DNA of 64,000 bases from Ochotona curzoniae (taxonomy: Eukaryota; Chordata; Mammalia; Lagomorpha; Ochotonidae): contig NW_024467120.1 in assembly GCF_017591425.1 (NCBI RefSeq), forward strand, positions 1,612,001 through 1,676,000, read 5' to 3'. This document shows, piece by piece, positions 1 to 10,224 of this stretch (the stretch's first letter is position 1; every line of letters begins with the position of its first letter). The notes under the pieces are model-generated. The model made no database searches and was not told where the DNA came from. It saw only the letters and a list, made by a program, of their open reading frames with translations. The translations under genes and the position numbers were made by a program.

Positions 1-675
1 TAGAGGTTTATGCAATGTTACTTGTGCAATATTCTCAGGTGGCAGAGCTGAGTCTTGAACCAGGGCTAAGCTTCGATTCCCAGCTATGGCTTTTCCCATG
101 GCATCAGATTATATATGAATATTAGATGCATGGCAGATGGAAAGCTCCAGGGTCAAAGGCATCTTGGAAAGAATGAAGGACCTAGAGGAGAAGATGGGAG
201 GGATGCAATTACGAGAAAGAATCAGCCGGTGCAAAGCCGACAACAGAATCCTGGAGACTTAGAAACTCTACCCTCATGTCTCTCTATCTGCCTGCCTCAT
301 CTGCAAATGCCTTGCTAGGAAGCTGTACCCCAGGACTGAGGCTTCTGCAACCAACTACACAACCAGATGCACAGCCATCCGAAGGAAGTCAAGTCTACTG
401 TACATGCAGACATCAGACGCCGTCTCCAGCTAAGGAGAGTAGAACTGCTTCCGCGCGTGGTGGGTGTGTGAGGCCTGGTGTCTGTATCCATCAGTGACCT
501 CAGCTTAAGGGAAGCACACACTGCCCAGAATGCACTACCTCCCCGGGGTTGTCCTGGCAGCCTTTCACCCTGTTGCACACAGGGAAGGGCACCCAGGCAC
601 AGTCAGGCCCTAAGCCACTGGACAAACGCTCAATGATTCTCTGGAGCAGCCGGACCCTGAAGAAGCACAATCAGA
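1..675. other. Unassigned sequence, no gene seen
   Basis: I recognise no coding exon or repeat family here. Open frames of 60-90 codons occur on both strands but overlap each other and show no domain. The block ends where similarity to the LINE-1 3'UTR copy at 34670 begins. It could be the upstream part of an older unrecognised element. Confidence 0.4.
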
Positions 676-1680
676 AACCTGACAGGAGGTCACATGCACA
701 GAATAGGGGAGAGTCCCAGAGCAGAGCAGCAGGACGGGAGGAGGCTTGGATTCCAACTTGAGAGACTCCCAGATTCCCACCAAGGACTATCAGAACTGGC
801 ACTAAGGACTACATCACAACTGCCAAAGAGACCACGGAGAACTGGAATGCCTTCGGAGGCCAAGAACTCAGAGGACATCCCTCCCCCCTTTTTGGACCTA
901 CTACACGAGATGGAAGAAGCCCGAATCCTTCCTCATAGGATCCCAGGTCATCGGAACAACAGCCAGGAACCCTGAGCGGTCCTCAGAATCAGAACAGTAA
1001 ACTTCCTTTGGGACAAGGGAGAGGAACTTCCTCTGGTCCTTACTTAGTTCCAGCTCTGGGCTCCCACCCTCTGCAATGACCAACAGGGTCACTCCAGAAC
1101 CGCCCCCTCCACTCACATACACACACAAATTGGAAGAGATAAGCAGAGAACAACAAAGAAAGACTGGTCAGCATGGACTCACACATGTCCTGCTAGGTAG
1201 AACACAAAGAACAAGAACTCCTCACCAAGGTATGAAAGATTTCTCTGCTCACCCCTCCCAAAACTATTTCGCACCTCAATTGTTAAAATGTCATTGAAAT
1301 AGTCACAGGATGTTGTTAAGAACTTACATGTAATTTTAATATATTGCTTACTCAACACTATGTCAATTAATTCCATAACGTTATATATTGTTGCTGCTGG
1401 GGCTTTTAATTGATTGGATTTTACTCTTTTGGCCCTACCTTCAGACCAGAGAAGGTCTCCCCAAGAAGCCGTTGAACTTATCTAGACAATAAGATGCTGG
1501 ACTCTATGCTGGGTATATGCTTGCAATGAAGGTGTCTCAACTGAACTTGAACTGTGGTTTCACAACAAAATGGAGGAGTCCACCATGGGGGGAGGGTTGA
1601 GGGAAGGGTGGGGGAAATCCCATTACCTATAGAACTATGTCTCATAATACAATGTAATCAATTAAAAAAAAAAACATAAA
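676..1680 (+). mobile_element. LINE-1 3'UTR, 5'-truncated (copy A)
   Basis: This is a dead LINE-1 tail without coding sequence. It aligns by eye with the copy at 34665-35839: both share GTCA(C/T)ATGCACAGA, a stretch on the theme 'tcagaactggcactaaggac', the late motif AATAAGATGCTGGACTCTATG and the G-rich CACCATGGGGGGAGGG. It ends in an A-run at 1662-1673. Compared with that copy it lacks about 184 bp near position 1286, the part matching 35251-35434, with short microhomology (AAATGTCA) at the join. 5' truncation is usual for L1 insertions. I could not find a convincing target-site duplication, so the 5' boundary is approximate. Confidence 0.8.
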
Positions 1681-2189
1681 AGCTGACATTGGACAGTGCT
1701 TAACTCTAGCTTAGCCAAGGTGGGCAGCATTTGTAGCAGGTGTTCAGAGAGCTCAGAGCTGACTCACACAGCTGGGCGGGTTCTCTCTTGTGTATATATA
1801 ACACCTTACAACAGCCTGGTGGCTTTCAGTCTCCCAAAGGGCCTGAGGTCCTGCGATGGCTCGGGAGGGGAAATGACCAACACAAGATGGGCTCTGGAAC
1901 AGAGGGAGGGAGGGAGATGCACCCTGTGAGCAGGATGGGGTGGAAGTGCTGCCGGTCCATTCTGCTAGTGCTGGTGCTTGGTCTCTGTGCGGTGCTTGGT
2001 CTCTGTGCTCAGTGGTCTGCTGCGCCTTCACGGGCGGACTGGTTTATAGCCACTCGGTGAGCACGCGGTAGAAGTCATCGCTTGTACTTTGCGATGAGGC
2101 TTTCCCATTCACCAGAAATAAGCCCCCACGTCTCTCTCCAACCCACTTTCTGGCTGCCCTGGGCGCTGGCCTCTTAGAATGAAGCTCAC
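1681..2189. other. CpG-island upstream flank with a tandem 18-mer
   Basis: This is unique-looking sequence between the L1 tail and the CpG island. It holds a TATA-like TGTATATATAAC near 1790 and a perfect 18-bp tandem duplication at 1973-2008. I see no exon I can support. Confidence 0.4.
1973..2008. repeat. Perfect tandem duplication of an 18-mer
   Basis: The unit GGTGCTTGGTCTCTGTGC occurs at 1973-1990 and again, identical, at 1991-2008. Two exact copies suggest a recent slippage or duplication event. Confidence 0.9.
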
Positions 2190-2458
2190 ACTCGGGGAGG
2201 CCCCATAAAGGTGCCCAGCTACAGGCAGGGCGAGGGGGCCAGCCAGGGCTCCGCCTCTGCCTGGGGGCTTCGCGGTGCTTTTTGTTTGCATCTCCTCCCG
2301 TGGCTGCACCGCAACAAGTGGCGGAGGAGCAGGGCGGAGCCAGACTCCGGGGGTCCCTGCCCCCTGCCCGCCGTGGGGGCCTGGCGCTTTCTGCAGGAAC
2401 CTTGTTCCCTCCGGGGCGCGCCGCCCAGTCCCGGGGTGCAGAGCCGGCTGCAGCACCC

Positions 2459-2477
2459 GGGCGGGCGGGCGGGCGGC
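2459..2477 (+). promoter_or_regulatory. GGGC run: GC boxes / possible G-quadruplex
   Basis: Four consecutive G-triplets are separated by single C residues inside the CpG island. The pattern can bind Sp1/KLF factors and fits a short-loop G-quadruplex. It could also be just a small tetranucleotide microsatellite. Confidence 0.5.
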
Positions 2478-2510
2478 GAGGATGTGCACGCGCCACCTGA
2501 CTCGCTGCCC

Positions 2511-2540
2511 ATTGGCTGCTGCCTGTTGCTAACGCACGTG
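2511..2540. promoter_or_regulatory. CCAAT box and CACGTG E-box pair
   Basis: ATTGG (2511-2515) is a CCAAT box on the minus strand, the usual NF-Y site. CACGTG (2535-2540) within GCACGTGAC is a palindromic E-box of the USF/MYC/TFEB class. GTTGCTAAC between them resembles an RFX half-site. The tight cluster supports a core promoter nearby. Confidence 0.5.
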
Positions 2541-2640
2541 ACAGGCCCCGCTCGCGCTCCTGCGGGCGTGCGCCTGCGGCCGCCGGGCTCGGGGCCCTCG
2601 GCGCGGCGTGCCAAGCGGCCGCTGCCCGCTGGGTGGCAGT

Positions 2641-2676
2641 GCCGCGCTGTGCGTCCCCGCCGCGCTGTGCGTCCCC
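2641..2676. repeat. Perfect tandem duplication of an 18-mer in the CpG island
   Basis: GCCGCGCTGTGCGTCCCC occurs at 2641-2658 and again, identical, at 2659-2676. Confidence 0.9.
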
Positions 2677-2860
2677 GGGCCGGGGTCCGCCCGAGACCCC
2701 GGGGCAGCCCTAAGCCTGCCAAACTTGGAGGAGCACCCACCGGTCGGGTCCCCGTGCGCGCTGCCCACAGGCTGAGCCGGCTCGGGTTTCCCAGGGAGCG
2801 ATCTGCGCTTGAACGTCCCCGTGTCGGCCTCGGCCGTGGCGACGTGGGAGAATCAGCATC

Positions 2861-3712
2861 TGGGGCCTGTTTTATTGCTGCACGACTGTTGGCATTCTCA
2901 GGAGCGTGCATCACCGTCATCGTCTTTATTAGCATTGTTATGGCGTCCGGCGCCCACGGGCACTCTGAGACGCCAACACCATCGTTCCTCAGGGGCCTGC
3001 CCTGCATCCCCCTCCCGGATTCTGCCCCGCTCAGGAGCGCAGGATGCATGGGGAGCACCGCCAGCTGTCCCCGGGATGCCCTTAATTCCCCAGGACACAG
3101 GCGAGAGATAAGTTCACCTGACCTCGTTTGACCCTGCTGCAGGCGCCAGCCGTCCTCATTTAGCGCGAAGCATCCTGGAGCCTCCTCGCTCCCTCTCGTT
3201 CCCCTGTTGAGCTGTAGCTGGATTTGGGTCTCCTTCCTGTGATGTAAACACAACTTTAGGCGCGCGGTGGTCACCCTTTTTCTCTTGATTTGTTTTCCCC
3301 CTTTAAATACTCTTAAAGTGTATCTAGAATCCATTGAGCCCAACTGGACCACGGAAAGGAAGAGGTGTGTGTTGGGGAAGCTACATCTCAATAACAGGTG
3401 CTGCTGGCAAAGAGAATCACCTGTTGTGCCCCAAACCCCGCCCCCTGGGGCCAAGGCTTCCACGCTGTTATTTCCCACGATGCCCCAGTCTGTTCCAAAC
3501 TGACCTTCACCCACTCCTAAAGGGACACTGACAGTGGAAAATCATGAGGCTCCAGTGCTGGAGTTTCTGCCCAAACGCAGAGACAGCTGTTGGCAGTGGA
3601 GTGAGTAGGAGGCATGCAAAGAGCCTTTACCTCCAAGGCTGGGTGAGGCTCGTGGGCTGGTCTCTGGCTGGCCAGGAGACAGGTGCATGGCGTATCCAGG
3701 GACATGAGGGCC

Positions 3713-3743
<31 letters not shown>

Positions 3744-4254
3744 TGGCCAGCAGAAGCCTGCAAGTAGGGGCAGGGGGTTGAGCCTTTAAGGCAGAGATGG
3801 AAGGGAGCTGCCTCACCCCTTAAGCCCTGAGGGGACACAGCAGACACCTAGCAGACAGGCACCTCAACCGAGTACTTTGTAGCTACCGGGTCTGTGGGCA
3901 ATCACTGGTGTGAGGGCTCTTGTAATGGCAGCCTGTGTGTCATAAAACAAGACCACCAGCCAGTGGGAAGAACCACACCCTGCCCACGGTGCCTTCTTGG
4001 CTTCAAGCTTCCAGATCTAAGCCAGCCTCCAGGTGACCATGCTTTGAGTGAACTGGATTAGACTCCAATTTTTTTAGGAGCTGAAAAATGAAAACAATGT
4101 GGGGATTGCTGGTACTGGCTGGTAACGGTGATCAGTGAGATTTCATTCACCTGTGGGGAATATTAATCCCGATGTTGGAAAATGCTGACATCATGGTTAG
4201 GGTCTTACAGGCGTGAAGCGTTGAATCCTCGCCCTTGCCTTGTCAGGTCAGCAG
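2861..4254. other. Unique sequence 3' of the CpG island, with a GA microsatellite
   Basis: GC content falls off after about 3130. The block holds no recognised repeat except a (GA)n run at 3713-3740. If the island starts a rightward transcript, its first exon would lie here. I see possible splice donors but cannot choose one. Confidence 0.35.
3713..3740. repeat. (GA)n microsatellite
   Basis: An uninterrupted run of about 14 AG dinucleotides, likely to vary in length between individuals. Confidence 0.9.
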
Positions 4255-4375
4255 TCTTCAGGAGGCTGAAGGTAGAGGTTTCGGAAGGTTCTGGAGTTCA
4301 GCCAAGCTCCACAGCGAGTCAATGGCATGGCCGGGGTGTGAACCCGGACTCCAGAGTCGAAGTATGGAACCCAAG
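4255..4375 (-). mobile_element. MIR-type ancient SINE fragment
   Basis: The order of motifs matches reverse-strand MIR: a GGAGGCTGAAGG-like stretch, AGCTCCACAGCGAGTCA (compare the MIR 'cacacagctagtaa' core), then GTGTGAACCCGGACTCCAGAG, the 'gaacccaggtctgtctgactcc' part. It is heavily diverged, as expected for an element predating placental radiation. Confidence 0.6.
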
Positions 4376-4397
4376 TGCTTCCCAGGGTCAGTCCTAC

Positions 4398-4722
4398 TTT
4401 TTTTTTCTTTTGAAAATTATTATTGTTTATTATTTGAAAGGTGGAATTACAGAGAAGAGACAAAGATCTTTCATCCCTTGGTTCACTCCCCAATTGGCTG
4501 CAACAGGCAGAGTTGAGTTGAGCTGAGCCAATCTGAAGCTAGAAGTCAGGAACCTCACCTGGGTCTCCCAGCAGCAGGAAGGCTTTGGATCATCCTCCAT
4601 TGCTTTCCCAGGCCTCAAGCAAGGAACTGGATGGGAAGTGGAGCAGCCAGGACTCGACTGATGCCCATATGGAATGCCAGCATCGCAGGTGGAAGCTTAG
4701 CTTTCTATGCCGTAACACTGGT
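4398..4722 (-). mobile_element. C-SINE, near full length, older type
   Basis: The sequence runs from a T-run through TATTTGAAAGGTGGAATTAC, GGTTCACTCCCCAATTGG, TGGGTCTCCCAGCAG, CTTTCCCAGGCC and GATGCCCATATGGAATGCC to a CGTAACAC head, all in reverse orientation. GTCCTA(A/C) occurs at both ends and may be a decayed target-site duplication. The GAAAGG body marks it as older than the GATATACAGAG copies. Confidence 0.85.
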
Positions 4723-4867
4723 CCTAACCTTTACAAAGCTGTGCCTGAACTCCAACCCTCCACTGGCCAAGCACTTTCCTTCTCTGTGCCAGCCTAAGGG
4801 GCTTCCTGTGGACTGTCATTCTCTCAAAAATACGGTCGTGGCTGCAGAGTGAACTGTCAACTACACT

Positions 4868-5167
4868 TTTTAAAGATGCTCTTGAATTTTCATCTACTTG
4901 AAAGCTAAGAGAAGGCGGGGAAGGGAGGGCGAGGGAGGCTTTCTACCTGCTGGTTCACTCTCCAAGTGCCCAGCACTGGCAGAACCAGGCCAGGCTGAAG
5001 CCACTGAGCCCTATCGCTGTGGGTGACAGGGACTCAAGCACCTGCTATATTCCAGGTGCATTAGCAGGAAGCTGGGTCAGAAACAGCAGCCAGGACCCAG
5101 ACTGGCACTCTGATACGACATGTGGGCAGCCAGAGGGCAGCTTAACGCGCTGCACCACCACACCTCC
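4868..5167 (-). mobile_element. C-SINE, old and diverged
   Basis: It shows TGCTGGTTCACTCTCCAAG, GCATTAGCAGGAAGCTGGG and a terminal GCGCTGCACCACCAC, the reverse complement of the SINE head. It lies about 145 bp from the previous copy in the same orientation. Confidence 0.75.
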
Positions 5168-5456
5168 CTAGCCTCTGCTGGATTGGAGGTGAGTAAGGTG
5201 AATCATCCAGCCGTCATGTGAAATCCAGGGGAAACACCAGCAGCTAAGCGAAGATACTAGTTTTGGAAAACGAATTAGAGAACACAATAGCTCGAGGAGG
5301 GGAACTTTGCTCTGTGGTTTAAAAACAGACTCCAATGTGGTTCCCACAGAGAAGATGTCCCCTCTTCCCCCTGCCCCGCCCCCAGGGCGTCTCATGGTAG
5401 CCCTTATAAAAGGCATGTGCTGCAAGGGACCTCTGCTGCCTAGATGTCATTGGAAA

Positions 5457-5484
5457 GTGTGTGTGTGTGTGTGTGTGTGTGTGT
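5457..5484. repeat. (GT)n microsatellite
   Basis: About 14 uninterrupted GT dinucleotides. Confidence 0.9.
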
Positions 5485-6769
5485 TTAAACGTCTTTTTCA
5501 AATCCCACTCGGCATTTTATACTTAACCTTCACTTGTTGTGTTCTTTCTACACAGCGAACCTGTGACCTAGTGAGGAAGGGAGAATGGAACTTCTGCTTC
5601 TCTATATTCCCTTTCAGACCAAGTATGGGACTTGGTGGCTCACCCTGAGTGAATATCAGATGAGTCTGTCCTCACCAGGGCAGACAAGAAAGTGGCAGAA
5701 GCTGGGTGAGCAGCAGGTGCAACTCCAGCCAGTCAGATGAACTTGAAGAGAAACTGTCATGGCAGAAACCCCTGAGAAAGGCTTGGCCTGCTTGAGTCCA
5801 GCGTCTCTTGGGGCAGAGTTGATTTAGTGGAACCATGGGGGATATAATTAGAAAGCTATTTTATGGGGAGATTAGAAATGTGTCCTTGATCCAGTGGTTT
5901 TCATGTTCTTTCATATTAAGCTTTTTCCTTGCTCCCTCCACTGAACTCTCCCCGTCCAAAAAAAAAAAAAATCTCCATGCAAAATACATGAGCCAGATGA
6001 CAGAGGGCTGTAGCTACAGCCCTGAGGGAGCAGGTCCGGGCCCAACTTCCCCACTGTGGTTTTTCAGGTGCACGCGCTGGGTGCCTCACAGGGTTCCCAC
6101 GCGCATTGTGGCGCTGGTAAATGCTAAGTTTCTGCTGCGTGTCAACATGAACTTGGGCAGGAAGTAACCAGTAGGCAGGGAAGAAGGGGAGCAAGAGCAG
6201 CATCAGTTGAGCAGGGGGGAAGCACGCAGGCCCTGGAGTGTGAACGGAGGCCCGAGAGCATGTATGTGGCATCCACAGGGCCGAGCTACTGGCTCCTCGT
6301 GGTTACACCTTTCCGTTAGCTGTGACACAAGATCAACTTCAAGTTCGTTGGCCTGTTGCAGGACGTCCTGAAACACTGGAAGGAACCAGAGAAAAATGAT
6401 TGGTGGTGTTGCTGCAGTGGGTTCTTGTCTTAGAGCTACGCCATGTTGCAGAAGCCAAGCTTGTCCAGAGAGTAGGTTGTGGGTGCCTGCAAATGTGGGT
6501 ATTGACCTCATGGTGGAAAGGCCATTTGTCCGTGGTGCCTGCACACCTGCAGAGCAGGAACAGGGCTGGCCATGACCTTTGTGACTGCCAGGCTTGTTTC
6601 GGTGGCTTCTTTGTCTCTGAGCTGTGCTACTTGCTGCTTTGGGAAGGAACTAACAGAATCCCACCTCCCCAAAGGACTTGCAGAAAGTGTACGGCACCCA
6701 GGGTTGTAAAACTAGGATTTAATTGTGAGGGCTATTTTTGAAAAGCAATCGCCCTGCTTATTTTACAGC

Positions 6770-6832
6770 ATCCAGATGTTTGACGTCAAGCGGGCCTGAG
6801 CAGGGGCTGGATTTTCCTCTGATCATCTGGAT
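6770..6832. promoter_or_regulatory. Perfect CRE palindrome flanked by a 9-bp inverted repeat
   Basis: TGACGTCA (6781-6788) is the full consensus site for CREB/ATF factors. It sits in the loop of an inverted repeat: ATCCAGATG (6770-6778) against CATCTGGAT (6824-6832). A full CRE with its central CpG preserved in CpG-poor DNA is notable, but a single 8-mer can occur by chance. Confidence 0.35.
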
Positions 6833-7550
6833 GCTTTGGTCTCGTGATGAACGCAGTTACATAAGCAGCGTGCCACAGAGGCCTTGGCCTTGTAGCCACT
6901 GGCTCTCTAAAAACCCGCTAGCATTCTGCTGAATTTTTTCCCAGCTTAGGCTAATTCTTGCTGATCCTTAGCCCCAGTGTTCACTTGCACACCTTCTGGA
7001 AACCAGGTGATAACTGGCTCCAGGTCAGCAACGCATTGAATGAGGGAAATTTCCATTTCTCATTCAGAAGGGCGGGGTGGGAGGAGGGTGCTCCAATAGA
7101 TAGCTCACCTGGTTTCATCGCAAAGAGCCTAGGCAAAGCCATCATTACACTATGCTTGTGGGCGTCACCCCAAGTGACAGCTGCCCTTCAGCGTGACTGG
7201 CACATGTCAACACATGTGCTTGCTTTGTTTGTCAGCCCATGTGTTTGTTTTTCCTGAGGAAAGCCTGCAAGGGCAGCAAGCCCCAGCTGTGCCAGCCTTT
7301 AGAAGCAAGGCCTGATGAGTGAGTGCCTCCTCTCCGGATATCCTGTGGGGAAATCCTCTCCATCCCGTACCTGATAAATAAATCTGACAAGGGAATCAGC
7401 ACTCCGGGGATGCACTGATGTGTAATGCACCTGTTGGCCTCAGAGCTGGTCCAGGGCAGCGCCTCCTACAGACCTGGAACCGAGTTGACCAAGCAAGACA
7501 AGTGCTTCAGGCACCCTTGCCCTCCAGGCCCTCCACCATGCCTCCTAGAA

Positions 7551-7553
<3 letters not shown>

Positions 7554-7592
<39 letters not shown>

Positions 7593-7607
7593 TGTGTGTG
7601 TGTGTGT
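7554..7607. repeat. Compound microsatellite (AG)n(TG)n
   Basis: About 18 AG dinucleotides run directly into about 8 TG dinucleotides. Compound arrays of this kind are usually highly polymorphic. Confidence 0.95.
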
Positions 7608-7889
7608 TTGTGGGAGAGTGGTCTCCTGGACCAGTGTGGGAGTATTGGGTTATGGTGGTGTTGTTTCACTTAAACTTTGCATTGTGTAGCATTGTGGCTT
7701 GGCTTGGAAACAACACGGTTCTTTTCCTTGTGATTTTCAACTCCGGCTCAGAATAGGAACCCTGAAGCTGCTTTCTGGATGTGAGAGTTAGGGTTCAAGG
7801 CCAGCACACTCTCTTGGTTCACAGCACTGTGGGAGCCCTGGCGTGCTTCTCCCCTGCAGTTCCTGCAGGACTACGTGACAGTAATTACA

Positions 7890-7990
7890 TTGCGGGTTCC
7901 GGAGGGCAGGAATTATGTCTCTACGTCTTCCTCAAGATGAGGACTTAGCACATCCATTATTAATGAACTATTTATTAGGAATAATTAATG
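7890..7990 (+). mobile_element. Possible L2-type 3' end relic
   Basis: GGAGGGCAGGAATTATGTCT followed by CTTAGCACA and a TTTATTAGGAATAATTAA tail resembles the L2 pattern 'gagggcaggaactgtgtct ... cctagcaca ... aataaat'. The match is partial. The AT-rich part also contains homeodomain-like ATTA/TAAT sites and may be a conserved element instead. Confidence 0.35.
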
Positions 7991-8100
7991 TGGAATGGTT
8001 GAACTCTAGTTCTTCCGAAGTTCGTGGATGTGTGTGAGAGAGAATGCTAGACAATGGAAGGCCTTGCGAGATTAGTGATTAATTTAAAATGAATTCGGAG

Positions 8101-8445
8101 GGGCCCAGCACTGTGGGGTAGTAAGTCAAGCTAGCGCATGTCATGCTGGTTTCCCAAATGAGCGTTGTTTTGAGTCCTGGTTGCTCTTCTTCTGATCCAG
8201 CTCCCGGCGAATGCATCTTGGGAAACAGTGGAAGATGGTCCATGTGCTTAGCACCTGCAACTCTGCGGGAGACCAGGATGCAACTCCTGGCTCATGCCCT
8301 CAGCCTGGCCCAGCTCCAGTGGAAAAGGCAATTTGGGTCATAATGCAGTGGATGGAAGATTCTCTCCCTCTCCCCACCTCCCCGGTCTCTCTATCTCTTT
8401 CTGTCTTTTTGTCACTCTGCTTTTCAATCAAATAAAATAAACCTT
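8101..8445 (+). mobile_element. C-SINE, near full length
   Basis: The plus-strand copy starts GGGCCCAGCACTGTGGGGTA and passes CTCCCGGCGAATGCATCTTG and GCAGTGGATGGAAGATTC, then a CT-rich stretch and the tail AATCAAATAAAATAAACC. It is moderately diverged. Confidence 0.85.
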
Positions 8446-8819
8446 CAAACACACAAATCAGGAAAATCCTCTGAAATCTGACAGTAAGGCTGTGAGAGGA
8501 TGGCTGGCCACGCAGGGGTAGGAGGAGCAGGGCACTCCCACCAGCACCATACCGAAACAGGTGTTTCACATCTGGAAAGGACTGTCCTGTCTCAAGAGAA
8601 CCCACGTAGCATGGCGCACTCCCAGCTCTCTGTCGGTACAAATACCTGTAGGGAAAATATCAGCATAAACCCTGTAGAATCAGGCCCACCTGCATGGTGT
8701 TGAAGCAACCCTTTAGATGATGCTAGTCACGGAATACAACTATTGGATTTTTTTATTTCTACATAACAAGCCCAACCACTCCTCCCTTCCAACACATGGT
8801 GATTTAACACAATAAACCT

Positions 8820-9123
8820 GGACTGGCCTTCTGGTGCAGCAAGTTAAGCCACACAAGTGCCAGTTGATTCCCAGCTGCTCTGCTGCTGAACCAGCTCCCT
8901 GCTAACATGCCTGGGAAGACAGGAAGATGGACCAAGTGTTTGGGCCTCTGCCACCCATGCGGCAGACCCAGATAGATGTCCAGGCTCATGATGGTGGCCT
9001 GGCTCAGGCCCCAGCCATTGTGTCCATTTGAAGGGTAAGCCCAAAGATGGAAAATCTGTCTGAACTTCTGTTCTTCTCTTTATGTCTGTCTCTAACTCTG
9101 CCATTCAAATACATATATAAAGC
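8820..9123 (+). mobile_element. C-SINE, near full length
   Basis: It starts GGACTGGCCTTCTGGTGCAG and shows CCAGCTCCCTGCTAACATGC, GGGCCTCTGCCACCCATG, a CT-rich block and an ATTCAAATACATATATAA tail. It forms a head-to-tail inverted pair with the next element. Confidence 0.85.
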
Positions 9124-9130
9124 ATTGCAA

Positions 9131-9400
9131 TTTTTCATTTATGTTTTTGAATGGCAGAATTATAGAGAGAAACATATATAGAGAGAGATCTTTCATCTGT
9201 TGGTTCACATGGCCCCAGTGGTCATGGATGGAGGAACTAGGCTGAAGCCAGGAGCCAGGCCCGTCATGTACATGCGGGACCACTGTCCACTGCTTTCCAG
9301 GCACATTAGCAGGGAATGGGATTGGAAGTGGAGCAGCCTGGACATGCAACTGCGCACAAATGAGATCTAGGCAATTAACCAGCTATGCCACAACACCCCT
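9131..9400 (-). mobile_element. C-SINE, near full length
   Basis: The reverse copy runs from TTTTTCATTTATG through GATCTTTCATCTGTTGGTTC and CACATTAGCAGGGAATGG to CTATGCCACAACACCCC. It is eight bases from the previous, opposite copy. Confidence 0.85.
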
Positions 9401-9465
9401 ATGAATAAGCCCTTTAAAAACCCAGCACACCACAATGTCCTCCAGAGGAACCCAGGCACTTGTGC

Positions 9466-9492
9466 TGTGTGTGTGTTTGTGTGTGTGTGTGT
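9466..9492. repeat. (GT)n microsatellite abutting a SINE tail
   Basis: A GT run with one interruption, directly next to the T-rich end of the following SINE. Such arrays often arise at SINE insertion sites. Confidence 0.85.
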
Positions 9493-9813
9493 TTAAGACT
9501 TATTTTCATTATTTTTTTATTGGAAAGGCGGATATACAGAGAGGAGAGACAGAGAGGAAGATCTTCCATCCGATGATTCACTCCCCAAGTGAGCCGCAAC
9601 GGCCGATACTATGCTGATCCGAAGCCAGGAGCCTCTTCCGGGTCTCCCACGAGGGTGCAGGGTCCCAAAGCTTTGGGCTGTCCTCTGCTGCTTTCCTGGG
9701 CCACAGGCAGGGAGCTGGAAGGGAAGCGGAGCTGGCGGGATTAGAACCAGCGCCCATATGGGATCCTGGGCGTGCAAGGCGAGGACCTTAACCACTGTGC
9801 CGCGGCGCCAGGC
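9493..9813 (-). mobile_element. C-SINE, young subtype, near full length
   Basis: It carries the young diagnostic body GGCGGATATACAGAGAGGAG and TGATTCACTCCCCAAGTGAG and keeps many CpGs, including GTGCCGCGGCGCCAGGC at its head end. Low divergence implies recent activity. This subtype is part of the case for a pika-like host. Confidence 0.93.
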
Positions 9814-10224
9814 TCTGCATTGTGTTTTGTTAGACACAGGTGCCTAAATTCAGCCCAGGCTGGGGTGGGGGGCGGGGGAGGGAACCGGCTGTGGCACTGC
9901 AGGAGAGGCACGCTGAGGACTTTGCGTTTTCAATCTCTCACGGAGCTGTTGCTGCCACTCAGAGCCACAGGTATTTTTTCCAGTTGCACTCAGGCTTGCT
10001 GAATACGTAAATCCGGCGTGCTGTGAGCGCAGCAGGGAATACGCACTGAGTCGCCCTCTTGAGAAGCTGGTCGTCTGGAATGCAGGACCTGTCGTTCTGA
10101 GGGTCTGACCTTTGAAAGCGTTTATTTTTTCTTTTCCCCGCCTGCAGCGTGGAGAGAGCTCTCACTGCAATCCACTTGCCGGCTCTCTACAGCACGGTGA
10201 CAATGGCACTCACCATGAGCGATG
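9814..10224. other. Unique sequence, nothing recognised
   Basis: A mixed-composition stretch with a G-rich run near 9863 and no supported feature. Confidence 0.35.

Larger units (their letters stand above)
2190..2860. promoter_or_regulatory. CpG island, probable promoter of an unidentified transcript
   Basis: The stretch is strikingly GC-rich and dense in CpG, in a window that is otherwise CpG-poor outside young SINEs. Methylation decay normally removes CpGs, so this points to germline hypomethylation and promoter use. Visible motifs are a GGGC run with four G-triplets (2459-2477), an inverted CCAAT box (ATTGG, 2511-2515), an RFX-half-site-like GTTGCTAAC just before a CACGTG E-box (2535-2540), and GC boxes. 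The CCAAT and E-box are about 20 bp apart, as in many housekeeping promoters. Long open frames run through it on both strands (306 and 431 codons). They are arginine-, proline- and glycine-rich, overlap each other and match no family I know, which is typical of stop-poor GC-rich DNA. The direction of transcription cannot be read from the sequence; bidirectional use is possible. Confidence 0.7.
5168..7859. other. Unique sequence with two microsatellites and a CRE
   Basis: No repeat family or exon is recognised. Contents noted separately are a (GT)n at 5457, an (AG)n(TG)n compound at 7554 and a perfect cAMP response element at 6781. Confidence 0.35.

Noticed and set aside
2641..2676. CpG-island 18-mer and the 1973 18-mer as copies of one repeat
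   Set aside because: The two units share only short GTG/TCC-type similarity; they are independent duplications.
2211..3514. Open frames of 306 codons (+) and 431 codons (-) across the CpG island as protein genes
   Set aside because: They overlap antisense, are rich in Arg/Pro/Gly/Ala as expected for stop-poor GC-rich DNA, and contain no domain I recognise.
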